Below, piece by piece: positions 12,283-23,431 of a DNA stretch of 64,000 nt (within the stretch, counting starts at the first letter, position 1; each line of letters begins with the position of its first letter). The notes under the pieces were generated by a model that saw only the letters and a list, made by a program, of their open reading frames with translations, was not told the DNA's origin and ran no database searches. Where the stretch lies: assembly GCF_000801105.2 (NCBI RefSeq), contig NC_079516.1, positions 42,760,908 to 42,824,907 on the forward strand. The letters run 5' to 3'. The position numbers and the translations under genes are program-made. This DNA comes from Raphanus sativus (lineage: Eukaryota; Streptophyta; Magnoliopsida; Brassicales; Brassicaceae).

Positions 12283-12476
12283 CAATATGTTTTATAGTCT
12301 TTACAATGTTTGTACAGTACTTGGTTACCGATCAAACTTCAAGTATTTATTTTTAGTGGGTTTCATGCTGTATAAAATATGTCTTTTCATAATTTTTGAT
12401 TTTCTGTTTGTTCATATTTTTTAACTAAAAAATTATGGAAAAATTTTACAAACTACTTTCTTCACATACTAAAATA

Positions 12477-13355
12477 CTCTCTCTGTTTGGGAAAATGGGC
12501 TTTTAAATCCCCAACTATTTAAAATCAGCACTTTTAATACCTAACTATCACTTGTGCAGATTTATTCCTGATGTTATTGTTGACTGCACAAAATCAGACA
12601 TTAAAAAACCAAAATTAGTTATTACATGAACTATAATTAGAAAAATCTATCGGTTTGACTTTTAAAAACCCATAAATTCTTAAAATCAATTATGCAATAT
12701 GATGAAAGAGATTTTCGTCGAGTTCAGATAATTTTCGATGATATAAAAAAAATTATATTTTCGATGATATAAAAAAAATTATAGTAAAAATATAAAAATT
12801 TGATACTGAAAATAAAGAAAATGATTTTTTTTCTTTAACAATAATATTCGCTTGTTCTCTCTCGGAGTCACTTAGATAGCAGCAATTTTAAAGATTTCTA
12901 GGTTTTTGAAAGCCAAATCAATATTTTATTTAATTATAATTTATTTTTTGTGTAATAACTAATTTTGATTTTTTAATATCTGATTTTGCGCAGTCAATAA
13001 TAATTTCAGGAATAAATCTGCGCAAGTGATAGTTGAGTATTAAAAGTGCTGATTTCAAATAGTTGGGGATTTAAAAGAGCATTTTCCCCTCTCTGTTTTC
13101 TTTTATATGTCGTTACAGAAACTTTCACAGATTACTATGTCGTTACAGAAACTTTCACAGATTACTGCACCAAGTGCAATACCTTTGTTATCCTTCATTA
13201 GTTGGTTATTTTGTATACGAAAGCACGTGAAGTGGAGTAAATATAGGGTGACTATAGTCTTTTGTCAATATAATTTGCATTGTTTTCTTGAAAACGACAA
13301 CTATATTGATACAATTTTTTTTTCCAAAACGTCTTTTAAAACATAAAGGAGGGAG
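12477..13355. mobile_element. Stowaway-like (Tc1/mariner) MITE, interrupted by a second element
   Basis: TA dinucleotides flank an element that begins CTCTCTCTGTTT and ends AAAGGAGGGAG, matching the CTCCCTCYGTTT terminal inverted repeat of Stowaway elements. Removing the inner 600-bp element and one copy of its target duplication restores a continuous left end (CTCTCTCTGTTTTCTTTT) and leaves about 270 bp, a normal Stowaway size. It has no coding capacity. A 30-bp tandem duplication starting ATGTCGTTACAG lies at about 13107-13166. Confidence 0.65.
12489..13088. mobile_element. Mutator-like MITE with 138-bp terminal inverted repeats
   Basis: Exactly 600 bp. Left arm 12489-12626 (GGGAAAATGGGCTTTTAAAT...) is the near-perfect inverse of right arm 12951-13088 (...ATTTAAAAGAGCATTTTCCC). 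A 10-bp duplication CTCTCTGTTT flanks it at 12479-12488 and 13089-13098. Long arms and a 9-11 bp target duplication are typical of Mutator-like elements. There is no open frame, so it is non-autonomous. A 26-bp internal tandem duplication (TTCGATGATATAAAAAAAAT) sits near 12737-12790. Confidence 0.88.
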
Positions 13356-16040
13356 TATCATTAAAAATAAGTGTTGTTTTATGATAAAAAGTGATATTTA
13401 TTGATTTATCTTTTACCTCTAATCAAACGTATAAAAAGAATAAATGCTATAAAATTTTAATAATCAAATAAGATTAAAATAAATATCTAATTATTTTTTC
13501 ATATTTACGAAACAGTCTTAAACGATATATTATTTGACACTATTATTTTACATAGCCGGTGCCTAGGCGTCTGCCTAGATGGCAGATAGGGTGTAAAGAA
13601 TACATTTTTTTCAGAATAATTTATTTTGAAAACGTTCAAAAATTGGTTCAGGTGCTCGTCTAATCAATAATCCACCATAGAAACCCTAATTACAGCCTAA
13701 CAAATTCTTGAACATTTTATTAAACCCCAAAAATATATAAGCATTAACTACAAGTTTTTCAAAAAAAAATATTATTAGTATTAATTATATAATTTTTAGA
13801 AAATAATTGAACCATTAGTCATGTGACGTGTGAAAGATGAACTTCTCACAAAAAGATGAAATCTCTCAAATGAAAACTTTTCTATCATCTCTCTTATACT
13901 TTTTCACTATTTTATTTGTTTTTATTGTGAGAAATATGGCTTTGAATGAATATGAAATACTGCATTTATTCACCATTCGACTTTGTAGTTACAGAAAAGA
14001 TAAATGAATATGTATCTAATAATAAATATTTGCATGCAAACTCCATCACCAAAATTTACTAGCCCTAAGAGAATTTTTAACACAATTTCATATTTAATTA
14101 TACGTTTTATTTTGGAATTTTTTCTAGTTTTATTTTTAACTCAAAAGTAGAATAAAAATATGATTACTCTAAAATAAAATAATTCAATTTTTTTGTTCAT
14201 ACTGTATTTTCTTTTAAATAAAACAAAATTAGAGTAGAACTGAACATTTTATAAAATTACTCTATTTTAAAAAGAAAAAGAGATAAATATCAAAGATTTA
14301 TTTGGATTCCAATATAACTATTAGATTATCACTAATCTATCTAAACAAACAATTGAAACCCTTTTAAATATTACAAGTATAAAAAATAATTAACCAATCA
14401 GCCATGTCATAGATTGAATGCGGAAAAGATGAGGAGAATAGGAGCTTATTTCTCTTATACCGTGAGAACATGAGATTAACTTAAATAGAATGAAGAAAAT
14501 AGAGAGTAGATGACGAAATTATAGAGAGAATATAGGAAAAAAATAATAGAGAAAGAAACTTAATTCCCTTAATATTCACAATTGAGATTATAAGTAGGTT
14601 TAAAAAAACAAATTTGACTTACTAAAAAAACAAAAAAAAATAGAGTAGAACTGAAATTTTGACCAAAAAAAAAGAGTAGAACTGAAATTTTAATAAAACT
14701 ACTCTATTTTGAAAAGAAAAATAACAGAGATGTACTTGGATTCCAATATAACTATTAGATTATCACTAATCTATCTAAACAAACCATTGAAACCCTCTTA
14801 AATATGACACATAGCAAAAAAGTAATTAACCAATCATAATATACAAATCAGCCATGTAGTAGGTTGAATGCGGAAGAGACGAAAATAATTAATAGGATTT
14901 AAAATTTATTTATTTTTTCTTTTGAAATAAAAGTATGGTGTAAGATTAATAAAGTATATTTGTTGGTGTTTTTTTTATTAAACCATATCATTTTTTCTTC
15001 CGGCGTCTATACAACTCATAACTCACAAGATTCACAAATTTAAATCTTCACGTCAAATATTGTTTATGTCTATTTTTCGCATTGTTTAAATATTATTTTA
15101 TAATTACTTGTGTTGAATACTTTAATAATTGAAATATTTACGTGTGTGAAATTTTTATAATTTATAAAAAAACAAAACATTTAATTTATTATTTCTTCTT
15201 ATTTAACGAGCAAATTAAAGCTTAGTTTACATAATCTGTTTTTTTCTTGTGGTTTAAACTTTGTTTTTTCTGTACTTGGCAATGGAAGAAAATGATCTAG
15301 AAATTCAGATTTTACCAAATTCAAACACAAAACTTAGTTATGTTTTTTCTTATTGGTTTTTTATTGAACTACTAAATACTTTATCAATTTTTAAAATTTC
15401 AGTTTATTATTTTTAATTTTTCTAAATATTATTGTTATTCAAATATTTTATTTGGTATCATGATCTATCTTTGTAAATATGATTTTTAAATCGGGTTTGG
15501 AGTGGGTTAGAAAACATCTCCAACAAATATGAAAAAGTTAAAAGAAAATATTTTTTTTGAAGAATGATATAAATATTTCATAAACAATTTGCTGGTTGCA
15601 AATCTTTAAATTTAATAAAAACAAAATTATAAAAGTGATACATTTTAAAAATATATATAATCGAAATAATAATATAATATTATTTAATATTAAAAACAAA
15701 TTTTAACAAAGAAACTTTTTTTTACATTTTTTAGAACAATAAATTCAAAAAGGTAAAATAAAAATATGTGAATATTAAGATTGAATTTATTTCAAATAGT
15801 GTGTGAAACATCAGAATTATATATTTTTCTTGTCTCGATTTAATTAAAAATTTCACTGTTCAAAATTTTATTTAATTTCTAGAAAATAATGGAAATTTGA
15901 TTTTAGAGAGAAATATCTATCTATTGAAATAAAACAAAAGAGTAGAGGTTTTAGAGAGGTTTGTTGGATTGTTCCCTTCACAATTCTTCAAATGTTCATA
16001 AGAAGACCTTATCTTCTTTCTCCACCTTCCTCCTCCTTCC
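13356..16040. repeat. Intergenic AT-rich region with a 434-bp-spaced direct repeat
   Basis: The block 14228-14440 recurs at about 14667-14880. Both copies contain TAGAGTAGAACTGAA, ACTCTATTTT, the stretch beginning GATTCCAATATAACTATTAG, AACCAATCA and TTGAATGCGGAA, offset by about 434 bp. The 13557-13600 stretch has GC-rich palindromic GCCTAGGCG/GCCTAG motifs of a kind common in plant repeats. No gene is seen. The last 150 bp presumably hold the RPOTp promoter and leader. Confidence 0.55.
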
Positions 16041-19000
16041 ATGGCTTCCCCTGCGGCGGCAGCTTCTCCTTCTCTCTCCCTAAACCAAACCTCTCTCTTT
16101 CACCACCAAACCTCCCTAATCACCTGGCTTAAGCCTCCCTCCTCCTCCTCCTCCGCTCTCTTCCGCCGCAAAGCCACCAAACGCCTCTTACCTCCGATTT
16201 CAGCAGCTTCCTCCTCCTCTTCCACCTCCCTCTCCGTCACCACCGAGAAACCCACCGTCCATTTCCACGGAAACCTCATCGAGAGCTTCGAGAGCCACGC
16301 CGGAACCATCAAAGGAGCCACCTTTACTGACAATCCCGTCGAAAGGAACGAACTTTCTGGAAGAAAGAAGCTCTTTACGCAAGACCCGCCATGGATCTCC
16401 GCTCTGTTCCTCAAGGGTCTGACTAAACTCGCTGACCAGACCGTGAAAATCGAGAGGAAAGACATCGACAAGAGGAAGTTCGATTCCTTGAGGAGGAGGC
16501 AGGTGAAGGAAGAGACCGAGGCGTGGGAGAGGACGGTTGACGAGTACAGAGACTTGGAGAAGGAGATGTGCGAGAAGAGTCTCGCTCCCAGCTTGCCTTA
16601 TGTGAAACACATGTTCTTGGGCTGGTTCCAGCCTTTGAAAGAGGTGATTGAGAGGGAGCAGAAGCTTCAGAAGAACAAGAGCAAGAAGGTTAGAGCAGCT
16701 TATGCGCCCCACATCGAGCTTCTGCCTGCTGACAAAATGGCGGTTATTGTGATGCATAAGATGATGGGTTTGGTTATGTCCGGACATGAAGATGGGTGTA
16801 TCCAAGTTGTTCAAGCTGCTGTCAGTATTGGCATAGCGATAGAGCATGAGGTATGTATGGATTAGTAGTTTAATGAAAGAAGTAAGCAGTTATGTATGAG
16901 CCGGTGGTTTTTTTTAGGTGAGGATTCATAACTTCTTGAAGAGAAGTCGGAAGAACAATGCAGAGGACTCAGAGGAGGAGTTGAAGGATAAGCAGTTGCT
17001 TAGGAAACGTGTCAATAGTTTGATTCGTAGGAAAAGGATTATTGATGCACTAAAAGTGGTGAAAAGTGAAGGTATCAAACCATGGGGGCGAGCTACACAA
17101 GCTAAGGTATGTAGCAATTTTGAATTGGAACTGTCTTTTATTGTTGGATTCATATTAATTTTTTTTTTTAACAGCTTGGAAGCCGTCTCCTAGAACTTTT
17201 GATCGAAACAGCTTATGTGCAACCTCCACTGACTCAGTCAGGAGACTCTATACCCGAGTTTCGACCTGCATTCAGACATAAGTTCAAAACCGTCACCAAA
17301 TATCCAGGGTAGGGTAATGCATGTTCAATATCGTTACCTAGTGAAAGAAAGCTGTTTTTTTTTATTCTCTCAATAAGTTTTGCTTATCTTTGGAAATTTG
17401 GAGTTTTGTAGGTCAAAACTGGTGAGGAGATATGGAGTTATTGAATGCGACTCGCTCCTGCTTGCAGGACTGGATAAATCTGTGAGTTAAGATGTCTCTT
17501 TTGATTTTTAAGCTTATTCAATTTGTGAACACTATTAGATGATATTTCATTGTTCTTGTCTCTTCCTCATGCAGGCTAAGCATATGTTAATTCCCTATGT
17601 TCCAATGTTGGTACCACCAAAGAGATGGAGAGGGTATGGTTTGATGATCAACTCTTTTTGTTCTTCGGCTCTAGTTTTTTATTCCCTTACATATGAATAA
17701 TCATGCCTTGTTATTGTTATTTTATAGCCATTTTTGTTCTCGGTTCTTACGTACTTAAATATGTTTCAGATATGACAAGGGTGGTTACTTGTTTTTGCCT
17801 TCCTACATTATGCGTACTCATGGATCCAAAAAACAGCAAGATGCACTTAAAGATATTAGTTCCAAGACTGCTCATAGAGTATTTGAGGTATCTTTGATAT
17901 TTATTATTATTTTGTGTGTTTGCTGTTTCTTTCTGGTTGTGTTTTTTTACATTAAATAATCCACTTGAACAGGCATTGGATACACTTGGGAACACCAAGT
18001 GGAGGGTTAATAGGAAAATACTTGATGTGGTAGAAAGGCTCTGGGCTGATGGAGGCAACATTGCAGGCTTAGTTAATCGTGAAGACGTAAGTAAATATAG
18101 GGTTTCACTTTAAAAGCCAACTCATCTACAAAGTTATACGTTTCACTGGTGTGTGTATGATTTTTTTTTTCTTTTCTTTGTTTGCTGTTTAGGTTCCCAT
18201 ACCGGAGAAACCTTCCTCCGAGGATCCAGAAGAAATCCAATCCTGGAAATGGAGTGTACGAAAGGCCAAAAAGACCAACAGAGAGAGACATTCTCTCAGA
18301 TGTGATGTTGAGCTCAAGCTCTCCGTAAGAAATTCGTTCTCATTATTTTGGTCTGTCTTCACTTTACTAGCGAATATATGGACTGAAGTTAACGAGTTCA
18401 GGTGGCTAGAAAAATGAAAGACGAGGAAGGATTCTACTACCCTCACAATCTTGACTTCAGGGGACGTGCATACCCAATGCATCCTCATCTGAATCATCTG
18501 AGTTCTGATCTTTGTCGTGGGACACTAGAGTTTGCTGAAGGAAGACCACTTGGAAAGTCAGGCTTGTATTGGCTGAAAATACATTTAGCGAACCTCTATG
18601 CAGGTGGTGTTGAGAAGCTTTCGCACGATGGGCGTCTGGCTTTTGTGGAAAACCATTTGGATGATATAATAGACTCAGCTGAAAACGCTATTCACGGAAA
18701 AAGATGGTGGTTAAAGGCTGAGGATCCTTTTCAGTGTTTAGCTGCATGTGTCATTCTGGGGCAAGCCTTGAAAAGTCCTTCACCTTATTCTGTAATCTCC
18801 CACTTGCCTATACATCAGGTAAGCAGCCCCATAAAATTTATATTGAAAGTAGCATTTTTTTCTTTTTTCACCTTAAATCATTTGTTATGTGCAGGATGGG
18901 TCATGCAATGGTCTACAGCATTATGCAGCTTTGGGAAGAGATAGTGTAAGTTATCTCGTGAAACATTTGTAATCTTCCTTTTCTTTTTTTTTGTCTAGTT

Positions 19001-20750
19001 TAAAGTCATATGCAATCTCATGTAGTATTTATTTATTTTCTTGTGAACTGGCTGGCTACTCTCTCAGTTTGAAGCAGCAGCAGTTAATCTAGTTGCGGGA
19101 GAGAAACCAGCTGATGTCTATTCTGAAATTTCATTGAGGTAAAATCATATCATTGCGATGCTGCTGTCAATACGTTTAATCATTCCACTGATGATTTTCC
19201 TCTCTGTCTCTTTTCTTCTTGGCTTGGTGGTGAGATAGGGTCCATGAAATAATGAAGAAGGACAGCAATAAGGATCCTGAGTCAAACCCAACCGCCGCGT
19301 TGGCAAAGATCCTCATCAATCAAGTGAGAGTCTCAGTGGTTGTTGATCATCTATAAGGTTTGCATCAAAGGTTCTTTCCCGATGATGATAAGTTTTCTTC
19401 TAATTTTAGGTCGACAGGAAGCTGGTAAAGCAGACGGTAATGACGTCAGTATATGGTGTCACATATGTTGGAGCACGTGAACAAATCAAAAGAAGATTAG
19501 AAGAGAAGGGTGTTATCAGTGACGAGAGAATGTTATTTGCTGCTGCTTGCTATTCAGCAAAAGTAAGACGAGTAATAGCATTCACGCTATTTTTTATTTA
19601 ATCCTTTTTCTAGTTATGTTAAATCTTTATACTTAAAACATTTCTCTGCTCAGGTAACACTAGCTGCCCTGGGAGAGATATTTGAAGCGGCACGTGCCAT
19701 TATGAGTTGGCTTGGTGATTGTGCAAAGGTGCAGTCTCTGTAGCTTGTTATTAACTCTACTACTTTACGTTTGGTAGATGAGCAATCTAATAGAGCTGTG
19801 TTTTTCGTTTTTTGTCCGTCTTGTCAACTTTACAGATTATCGCTTCCGATAATCATCCAGTACGATGGACCACGCCTCTTGGACTTCCTGTTGTGCAACC
19901 TTATTGCAGAAGTGAAAGACATCTGGTAAGTGTTTCAAGAACATCTCTGCTGGGAGCCAAGAATTTTTTTGACTAAAGATTACAAAAATATGGTTTGCAG
20001 ATAAGAACATCTCTTCAGGTTTTGGCTCTGCAGCGAGAGGGTAACACGGTAAAAAGCCTATTTGTTCCTTTCTTTTCTTTATGAGAACTGAGCAAGATTC
20101 CCACTTGTATGATGATCTCTGGAGGCTTAAAAAGGATTCTTTCTTTTAAATCCTCAGGTGGATGTTAGGAAACAAAGAACAGCGTTTCCTCCCAACTTTG
20201 TGCACTCGCTGGACGGCACTCACATGATGATGACTGCCGTTGCATGTCGAGAGGCTGGCCTAAACTTTGCAGGTGTGCATGACTCTTACTGGACGCATGC
20301 GTGCGATGTTGACACAATGAACAGAATACTTAGAGAGAAATTCGTTGAGCTTTACAGCACACCGATCCTTGAAGATGTAAGTCCCTTATAACACTCTCTG
20401 GTTAGATACAGAAAGCTTAGGACTTTCTTTTTCTACACATCTAATCTACCAAAGCAAGCTAAGGCGATGTTCAGATCGCTAGTGAAGTCTTATCCAGCTT
20501 GACTGAGCACAAGATCATATGCATTCCAACTAAATTATCAATAACATTAGTGATGATACCTCTCTATAGTTACTACTTCTTTCTACAATTTGATTTAGAA
20601 TATATGATTGAAGCTGCCTGGTTTGTATTCTTGATCCAGTTACTCCAAAGTTTCCAAGAGTCATACCCGAATCTCGTGTTTCCTCCAGTACCAAAGAGAG
20701 GTGATTTCGATTTAAAGGAAGTGCTCAAATCACACTACTTTTTCAACTGA
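16041..20750 (+). CDS. RPOTp: Plastid phage-type (T7-like) DNA-directed RNA polymerase RPOTp / SCA3
   Basis: Eighteen exons join in phase to 981 residues: 16041-16850, 16918-17106, 17175-17308, 17412-17481, 17575-17633, 17770-17887, 17973-18086, 18193-18324, 18402-18818, 18895-18945, 19068-19138, 19239-19323, 19410-19562, 19654-19728, 19836-19925, 20001-20048, 20158-20376 and 20640-20750. The first 60 or so residues are Ser/Ala-rich with no acidic residue, a chloroplast transit peptide. Single-subunit polymerase motifs follow: DFRGR (about 560-564), [10 protein letters not shown] with catalytic Asp about 682, R-K-Y-G of the MTxxYG helix (about 753-766), and VHDSYWTHA with catalytic Asp about 914. 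It is the nuclear-encoded plastid polymerase that transcribes housekeeping plastid genes and rpoB; loss gives the scabra3 leaf phenotype in Arabidopsis (recalled). The transit-peptide type and gene order favour RPOTp over the mitochondrial or dual-targeted paralogues. Confidence 0.95.
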
Positions 20751-21499
20751 GTCACTGGAAAAACAGGAGTCAGTTTTAACTTGGGGATCTTTCTTGGTGG
20801 CCTGTAAATAATCATATCATCCACCACCTCAAAGGAGATGGAACGAACCAGAATCAGCACGAAAAACTGCTACTGCTACTGCAACACACTAAGATTCTGA
20901 CACAAATGTTGCAGAAGAAGCTTTTAGACAAATCTACTCCAGACAATATTTATGCATCATTGAAGAAGTTTCTAGCTCAACAAATAGGTCCCTAGGCAGA
21001 GTATTAAATAATGGATGCAAAGTCGTTGCATCAAGCTTGTCTTTCTGGAATGAGAGAATAGGTTTAGTTATGATGTATGTCATTCGTACTGTTGTACAGG
21101 AGAGAGAGACCTTCGTATAGAAAGAAGAACTCGAAAAAACAAAACGGTACTCTGTGATTTTGTAGCTAACAATTTTTGTCAAAACATGAGACATCTTTCT
21201 GGGACTCATAAGCTTAGTGGATCAGTTATGTTATGTGGTAGTTGTGTGATACATCACAACTTTTGAAATAGCTTAACACTAATCATGCAAATGTAGAACC
21301 TGTTATACAAAGAGAATTGTAGTGCCACTTTTGAATTTCCTCTTTTCTTTTTGGTTTTTTCGAGTGATTCTCTTGACTAAATTGTGAGAAGAGAAAAAAA
21401 AAAAGAAGCTGCTGAATTTGACCAAAAAGAAAAAGAAGCCACTAATCTGTTTTGACAATTGACGTCACGGATATTGAATTACATAACTGATAGCCGCCA
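20751..21499. other. RPOTp 3' flank
   Basis: Holds the RPOTp 3' UTR and spacer up to the Helitron. No coding signal is seen; the small minus-strand frame at 20934-21209 has no recognisable family. Confidence 0.5.
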
Positions 21500-23431
21500 T
21501 CTTCTCTATTAAAAGAGAAGTACAAAAAAATCTACTGTACAAAAGTCATGTTAGACCATTTCATTAATTAGTTAATATGATTTGATTATTTACATTAATC
21601 AATTAAATATATATTATTTTCAAAATACCTTAATACTTAATAAGGATATCAAAAATAAATCAATTTCAATATAAAAAGTCTGTTGAAAAAAATCTAATAA
21701 AATCTTACCAAACATTTTTAAATATCTTTTATGAAATAAATAATACCTAATTTAGTGATTATAAATTATTATAAATTAATGTTAATTAAATATTAAGATA
21801 TGCTATACTTTATAAATTTTATAATTTTAGAATATATTGTATTAAATTAGAAATTCTATCATGTAATATTTTTACACCTAAAAAACGAGTTGCTAACGTA
21901 TATTCTCTAGCTCACAACAACATATTATCTAAAAATAATAATATATTTTTATTTTATTTAAATTGAAACTCCCAACAATATATCATCTAAAAATAATTAT
22001 CAACAAAATATTAATTATACAACTAACCTGTAATTCATGTGTTATTTAAAAACTATGCTACTAAAAAAATTGAAAATTAAATATTTTTCAATATTAATAT
22101 AAAATCTTACCAAACATTTTAAATATCTTTTATGAAATAAATAATACCTAATTTAGTGATTATAAATTATCATAAATTAATGTTAATTAAATATTAAGAT
22201 ATGCTATACTTTATAAATTTTATAATTTTAGAATATATTGTATTAAATTAGAAATTCTATCATGTAATATTTTTACACCTAAAAAACGAGTTGCTAACGT
22301 ATATTCTCTAGCTCACAACAACATATTATCTAAAAATAATAATATATTTTTATTTTATTTAAATTGAAACTCCCAACAATATATCATCTAAAAATAATTA
22401 TCAACAAAATATTAATTATACAACTAACCTGTAATTCATGTGTTATTTAAAAACTATGCTACTAAAAAAATTGAAAATTAAATATTTTTCAATATTAATA
22501 AGAAAATAAATTTAAAAATAAATTTATTCTTTATTTACAATTATAAAAAAAAATTGTTGAAAAATATGAAAAAGTTTCTGAAAATTTTAATATTTATTAA
22601 ACAAAATAATACATTAATTTAATAAAAAGAAGAATTAAAAGTCATATAGTCTTCCAAAATCAAAATACTTACGTAATTTTTCAAATTTATATTGACTAAA
22701 TATTAATATTAAAAATATATCTTCTAAAATCATTATGATAAATTCAAAATTTTTACAAAATATAAAATAATAGGTCCTAAAGTATTTTTTAAAAATGAAA
22801 CACGGAAAACGAACAATTTTGTAAAAATTAAATAATATTTAAAATCTTAATTTAATAAAAAATCAAAAAAAAATACTAACTTAATACTATAACATCAAAA
22901 ATATCATATATCAATAAAGTTACTAAAATAATATAATAGATATTGTAATGCATAATTTTAAAAAAATATTAGGACTGAACTAATTAAACAGAATAATGTG
23001 TTTACATATAAAATTAGGCACTATAATAACATTATAGTATATTTTTAAAATAAAATATGAAAACATAAATTATTCAAAAATATCATTTCTATAGTATAAT
23101 TAAATAAATTTTAAAAATATATTGTATGCAAAATGTAGAATTGTATTAAAAATATATCTTGTACGTGATTTTCTATTTAATAATTTCAAATTATGAATTT
23201 ATTGTACCGAACTTTAAAATATATTAGGTGTAATAATAAAAAAACCAATTTTAATACATACAACAAATCATTATATATTAATTATGTCAAATAAGAAACT
23301 TAAAACAATAAAGCTATATAACTATACAATATATAATAACATTAAAATGTAAATTATATATTTAAATTTTTAATTATATATTTTATAAAATGAAAAATAT
23401 ACCTGCATGGACATGCAGGTCAAAACTCTAG
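21500..23431 (+). mobile_element. Non-autonomous Helitron
   Basis: The 5' end TCTTCTCTATTAAAAGAGAAG follows an A, and the 3' end is CTAG followed by a T, the A/T insertion site of Helitrons. Eight bases before CTAG is a perfect hairpin at 23401-23420 (ACCTGCATG-GA-CATGCAGGT). There are no terminal inverted repeats or target duplication, as expected. It is about 1.93 kb, very AT-rich, with no Rep/helicase frame, so it depends on an autonomous partner. It contains a large internal tandem duplication. The 5' terminus may be a few bases off. Confidence 0.82.
21699..22499 (+). repeat. Two-copy tandem duplication of about 401 bp inside the Helitron
   Basis: Copy 1 is about 21699-22100 and copy 2 about 22101-22499. 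Each starts AAAATCTTACCAAACATTTT and ends TTTTTCAATATTAATA. They differ at only a few sites, for example one T in the first T run and TTAT/TCAT near the middle, so the duplication is recent relative to the element. Confidence 0.9.

Noticed and set aside
13107..13346. 79-residue frame with a repeated N-terminus
   Set aside because: The repeat comes from a 30-bp tandem duplication inside the Stowaway-like element; no protein family is visible.
13557..13600. GCCTAGGCG palindromes as a regulatory element
   Set aside because: Similar motifs occur in plant interspersed repeats; there is no nearby gene or symmetry that would make this a site.
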